From Burkholderiales bacterium UBA2459 (GTDB lineage: Bacteria > Pseudomonadota > Gammaproteobacteria > Burkholderiales > Burkholderiaceae_E), in the NCBI GenBank assembly GCA_002342365.1, contig DDPV01000045.1, positions 52,119 to 67,074 on the forward strand: DNA of 14,956 nucleotides, in the 5' to 3' direction. Below the pieces are notes generated by a model. The model worked only from the letters and a program-made list of their open reading frames with translations. It did not search any database and was not told where the DNA came from. Position 1 is the stretch's first letter, and each line of letters begins with the position of its first letter. This document shows, in pieces, positions 12,262 to 14,956 of this stretch. Both the position numbers and the translations under genes were made by a program.

Positions 12262-13628
12262 AACCGGCCCGCAGTAAACTTGTCTACGAATGCACCGCCT
12301 GTGCAAGCCAGACGCCAAAGTGGGCGGGACAGTGCCCGGGATGTCAAGCCTGGAATACGCTGATTGAGCAGCGTCTTGAAAAAAGCACAGGCCATCGCTA
12401 CGAGTCGCTTGCGCCAGTCTCCGAGGTGCTCAGCCTGGGATCGGTGCAAGCAGTCGCTATGGATCGGTTTTCAAGCGGATCGGTCGAGTTTGACCGCGTT
12501 CTTGGCGGTGGCCTTGTGCAATCGGCTGTGATTCTGATTGGTGGTGACCCGGGAATTGGTAAATCGACGCTGTTGCTGCAGACCGCAGCCCATGTGTCTC
12601 AGGTACAGCCTCGCGTGCTTTACGTCAGTGGCGAAGAATCGCTGGCACAAATTGCGATGCGGGCGCAAAGGCTCGGGTTGGCCGACGCAAAAATCGATCT
12701 GCTTGCCGAGATCGCACTTGAAAAGATTATTCAAGTGATTTCAGAGCGTAAGCCGCTTTTTGTCGTGATCGATTCGATTCAAACGGTATTCACCGACGCG
12801 CTAAGCGCAGCGCCAGGTTCGGTCTCCCAGGTGCGCGAGTGTGCAGCTCAGCTCACCCGTTGCGCCAAGCAAGGAGCAAGCACCTTGGTGATGATCGGCC
12901 ATGTGACCAAGGAGGGAACCTTGGCCGGGCCGCGAGTGTTAGAGCATATGGTTGATGCGGTGCTTTACTTTGAAGGCGACAGTCAGTCCTCGTTTCGCCT
13001 GGTACGCAGCTTTAAGAATCGCTTCGGTTCGGTCAACGAGCTCGGGGTTTTCGCCATGACCGAGCGCGGACTGAAGGCAGTGCCCAACCCCTCGGCGCTT
13101 TTTCTTTCCCAACATGCCAAGCCGGTTCCCGGATCCTCGGTGCTGATTACGCAAGAGGGAAGCCGACCGCTGCTGGTTGAAATTCAGGCGCTTCTCGATG
13201 CAAGCGCGGGGGCCCAACCGCGCCGACTTGCGGTAGGGCTCGATGCCCAGCGCTTGGCGCTGCTTTTAGCTGTGCTGCACCGGCATGCCGGTATCGCCTG
13301 CCACGATCAGGATGTGTTCTTGAACGCTGTCGGAGGTGTGCGCATCACCGAGCCGGCGGCCGACCTTGCAAGTCTTTTTTCGATTGTTTCGTCGTTTAAA
13401 AACAGAGCGATAGGAAAAGGAATCGCAGTGTTCGGCGAGGTGGGTCTGGCAGGCGAAATCAGACCTTGTCCACGCGGACAGGACCGTATCCGTGAGGCAG
13501 CAAAGCTCGGTTACCGTCGCTTGATCGTGCCCAAGGCCAACGTGCCACGCTCGCCACTTGAAGGGCTTGAGATTCTTGGCGTCGAACGCCTTGCGCAGGC
13601 GCTTGACGCCTTATGGTCCTCAGCCTGA
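12258..13628 (+). CDS. radA: DNA repair protein RadA
   Basis: RadA (Sms) is a RecA-related ATPase that drives branch migration during homologous recombination and helps repair. The 456-residue product has an N-terminal zinc finger (C12, C15, C26, C29; YECTACASQTPKWAGQCPGC), Walker A GGDPGIGKST at 95-104 with K102, VVIDSIQT as Walker B, the RadA-specific KNRFG motif at 253-257, and a C-terminal Lon-like domain with VFGEVGLAGEIRPCPRGQDR and RLIVPKAN. Length is normal for the family. It starts with GTG inside the alr stop. Its stop codon lies in a 17-bp palindrome that also holds the stop of the convergent hpnE-like gene, with a 9-bp overlap. Confidence 0.96.
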   Translation: MKPARSKLVYECTACASQTPKWAGQCPGCQAWNTLIEQRLEKSTGHRYESLAPVSEVLSLGSVQAVAMDRFSSGSVEFDRVLGGGLVQSAVILIGGDPGIGKSTLLLQTAAHVSQVQPRVLYVSGEESLAQIAMRAQRLGLADAKIDLLAEIALEKIIQVISERKPLFVVIDSIQTVFTDALSAAPGSVSQVRECAAQLTRCAKQGASTLVMIGHVTKEGTLAGPRVLEHMVDAVLYFEGDSQSSFRLVRSFKNRFGSVNELGVFAMTERGLKAVPNPSALFLSQHAKPVPGSSVLITQEGSRPLLVEIQALLDASAGAQPRRLAVGLDAQRLALLLAVLHRHAGIACHDQDVFLNAVGGVRITEPAADLASLFSIVSSFKNRAIGKGIAVFGEVGLAGEIRPCPRGQDRIREAAKLGYRRLIVPKANVPRSPLEGLEILGVERLAQALDALWSSA

Positions 13629-13632
13629 GGAC
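13616..13632. repeat. 17-bp palindrome containing both stop codons of radA and the hpnE-like gene
   Basis: GTCCTCAG-C-CTGAGGAC is a perfect inverted repeat centred on 13624. radA stops at 13626-13628 (TGA) and the minus-strand gene at 13622-13620 (TGA read in reverse), in mirror positions. Because of the symmetry both proteins end in Ser-Ser plus Ala or Gly. It could form a stem in either transcript, but neither side has a T-run, so a bidirectional terminator role is uncertain. Confidence 0.75.
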
Positions 13633-14956
13633 GGCGCAGCATAGGCAGGGACCTCGGTCAGGCGCTTGCCTGTTCGCATCTGCCACTCTCGGGATTCGAT
13701 GGCTTGCGCGCAGGCAAAGGCGCTGCGTAAGGCTGATTCGAGGCTTGCCGGAAGCATCTGCCCGCTGTTATCCGCAACCCAGTCGCCAGCAAGCCAAAGC
13801 CCCTCGGATTCGAAGTGGTTAAATGCCGGCCACATCCTCTGAGCGACCGAGGGTGTTGCTGCCCTGTGCTCGTATACATCCTTGTGTGAGAGCGGCCGAA
13901 GATCAAAGTCTTCTTGAATGGCATCAGCGTAGCTTCGTGCCTGAACCGGATCGCGCTGCGCTGAAATCACAAGGCCGAAAGCTTGTGACGAATCCGAAGC
14001 GCTGCTTGCGTTTTGAAATGGCTTGTTGCTGCGTGGAAACAGCCAGGCTGATGGACCATGCGCTTTGAGCAGCAGCTCGGGCTTGAGGGCTTCAGGGGTC
14101 CGAAACACGCCTGCACCCACGCCGTCGTGTCTCTTGTTACTGCCGGCGCAATGCCGGGTGGCGTCAGGCAGCATCAACCAGCGCGTGAGAATGCCAAGCG
14201 GTTTGGGTAAGTCGTCGAGCAGTTTGTGCAGTCGCAGGAGGCAGCGGGGCGGATCCGAGGCAGCACCTTGCGATGCGATGGCGAGTGCCAGCGCGCTTTG
14301 CGGTTCAAGGGCCAGGATCAGCGCATCAAAGGGACCCGCGTGCTCGTCGCTTCCGGCAATCGCAAGTTTCCATGTGTGGGTTGTAAAGGCTTGATCACCG
14401 CTTGAAGGGCTGGCTGTGAGACCTACCACGCGGTTTGCCGTGTAGAGCTCAAGCGCGCTCGCTTCCGATTTTGCGGTCGTGGCGGCACTGCCTTGAGCCA
14501 GTCCGTTCGCCAAAAGCTCGCTCAGGTCGCAAGCTTGGTGCATCCAGTCGCTTGCATCGAACTGCGGACTTGCCATGGCTTCGTTAAGCACCGTGGCCAA
14601 ACGCATGGCGCAAGCCTCATCGAAAGGGCAGTTCAAGGCCGATTCGCAAAGCGCGGCAATCCAGCGCTGCACAAGGCTTTGTCGCAGGCCCAAACCGGAA
14701 AGCCAGCTTGTTACTGAGCAGGACATTGGTGGCGGCTGCAGTCGGGCATAGCGCATCAGTGCAGCCAACTCCAATAGGCTCGGCCATGGTATCGATCGCG
14801 CCCCGCTGAGCCAAGACAGCTGACTCAGTCCGAGGGCAAGCCGATCAAGCAGCTGGTTTGACTGCTGCTTGCCCGCGGGCCTTGGGTCTGTGGCTAGCAT
14901 CCGGTGCAATTGCCGCGGCCATCCCGACTTGGCAAGTTGCATGGGCTGACTCATGG
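13620..14956 (-). CDS. hpnE: HpnE-like FAD-dependent hydroxysqualene dehydroxylase (partial, runs off right edge)
   Basis: At least 444 C-terminal residues of an FAD-dependent amine-oxidase-type protein. HpnE works with HpnC and HpnD to make squalene from farnesyl diphosphate for hopanoids. WIAALCESALNCPFDEACAM matches the family's LC-AALN-P segment; FDALILALEPQSALAL fits the substrate/FAD domain; the C-terminal EHRAATPSVAQRMWPAF and LWLAGDWVADNSGQMLPASLESALRSAF (split here: LWLAGDW, then LPASLESALRSA) is the FAD-closing motif. The N-terminal GxGxxG dinucleotide fold is not in the window; I expect roughly 80-100 more residues upstream, so the whole protein would be rather long for HpnE, with Ser/Ala-rich insertions in the middle. 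The Met at 14954 is probably internal. Another carotenoid/squalene desaturase is possible. Linkage to hpnC/hpnD beyond the edge would settle it. Confidence 0.68.
   Translation of the reverse strand, partial: MSQPMQLAKSGWPRQLHRMLATDPRPAGKQQSNQLLDRLALGLSQLSWLSGARSIPWPSLLELAALMRYARLQPPPMSCSVTSWLSGLGLRQSLVQRWIAALCESALNCPFDEACAMRLATVLNEAMASPQFDASDWMHQACDLSELLANGLAQGSAATTAKSEASALELYTANRVVGLTASPSSGDQAFTTHTWKLAIAGSDEHAGPFDALILALEPQSALALAIASQGAASDPPRCLLRLHKLLDDLPKPLGILTRWLMLPDATRHCAGSNKRHDGVGAGVFRTPEALKPELLLKAHGPSAWLFPRSNKPFQNASSASDSSQAFGLVISAQRDPVQARSYADAIQEDFDLRPLSHKDVYEHRAATPSVAQRMWPAFNHFESEGLWLAGDWVADNSGQMLPASLESALRSAFACAQAIESREWQMRTGKRLTEVPAYAAPSSG

Overview
The window looks like ordinary chromosome from a Betaproteobacterium, probably of the order Burkholderiales or close to it. 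The main evidence is gene order: mfd diverging from ispD/ispF, the tsaB-rimI-uracil-DNA-glycosylase row, and an lplT / alr-radA neighbourhood. Protein motifs agree and base composition is moderately GC-rich. No rRNA, tRNA, CRISPR array, insertion sequence or prophage gene was found. The organism call is inference from synteny and remembered family features, with no database search.

Layout. 1-1592 (-) is the N-terminal half of mfd, cut by the window edge. Diverging from it is a fused ispDF gene (1712-2920), then a small PlsC-type acyltransferase (2922-3494). Facing these is a minus-strand operon transcribed as rubrerythrin (5973-5545), a GlpC/HdrD-like iron-sulfur protein (5453-4104) and a DUF3501 protein (4101-3499). 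Upstream of it, also on the minus strand, is an EnvZ-like sensor kinase with no response regulator beside it (7455-6136). A plus-strand run follows: tsaB, a tiny leader ORF, rimI, and a family-4 uracil-DNA glycosylase. lplT converges on the glycosylase and overlaps it. A 178-bp divergent region with direct repeats and a second tiny leader ORF precedes alr and radA. radA converges on the C-terminal part of an HpnE-like FAD enzyme that runs off the right edge.

How the genes fit together. Most are housekeeping: transcription-coupled repair (mfd), repair and recombination (family-4 UDG, radA), isoprenoid precursors (ispDF, with hpnE drawing on the same pathway for hopanoid-type lipids), lipid handling (PlsC-like, lplT), cell-wall D-alanine (alr), and tRNA t6A plus protein acetylation (tsaB, rimI). 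The least understood part is the rubrerythrin / Fe-S protein / DUF3501 operon. It looks like a peroxide or redox module: the rubrerythrin lacks its own rubredoxin domain, and the next gene encodes a multi-cluster electron-transfer protein.

The region is tightly packed. All three convergent gene pairs are 4 bp apart or overlap. Several genes start without a Shine-Dalgarno sequence. Two of them (rimI and alr) are preceded by 18-19 codon ORFs that end exactly on the downstream start codon, and mfd and tsaB have a -10-like box 6-7 nt before their ATG.
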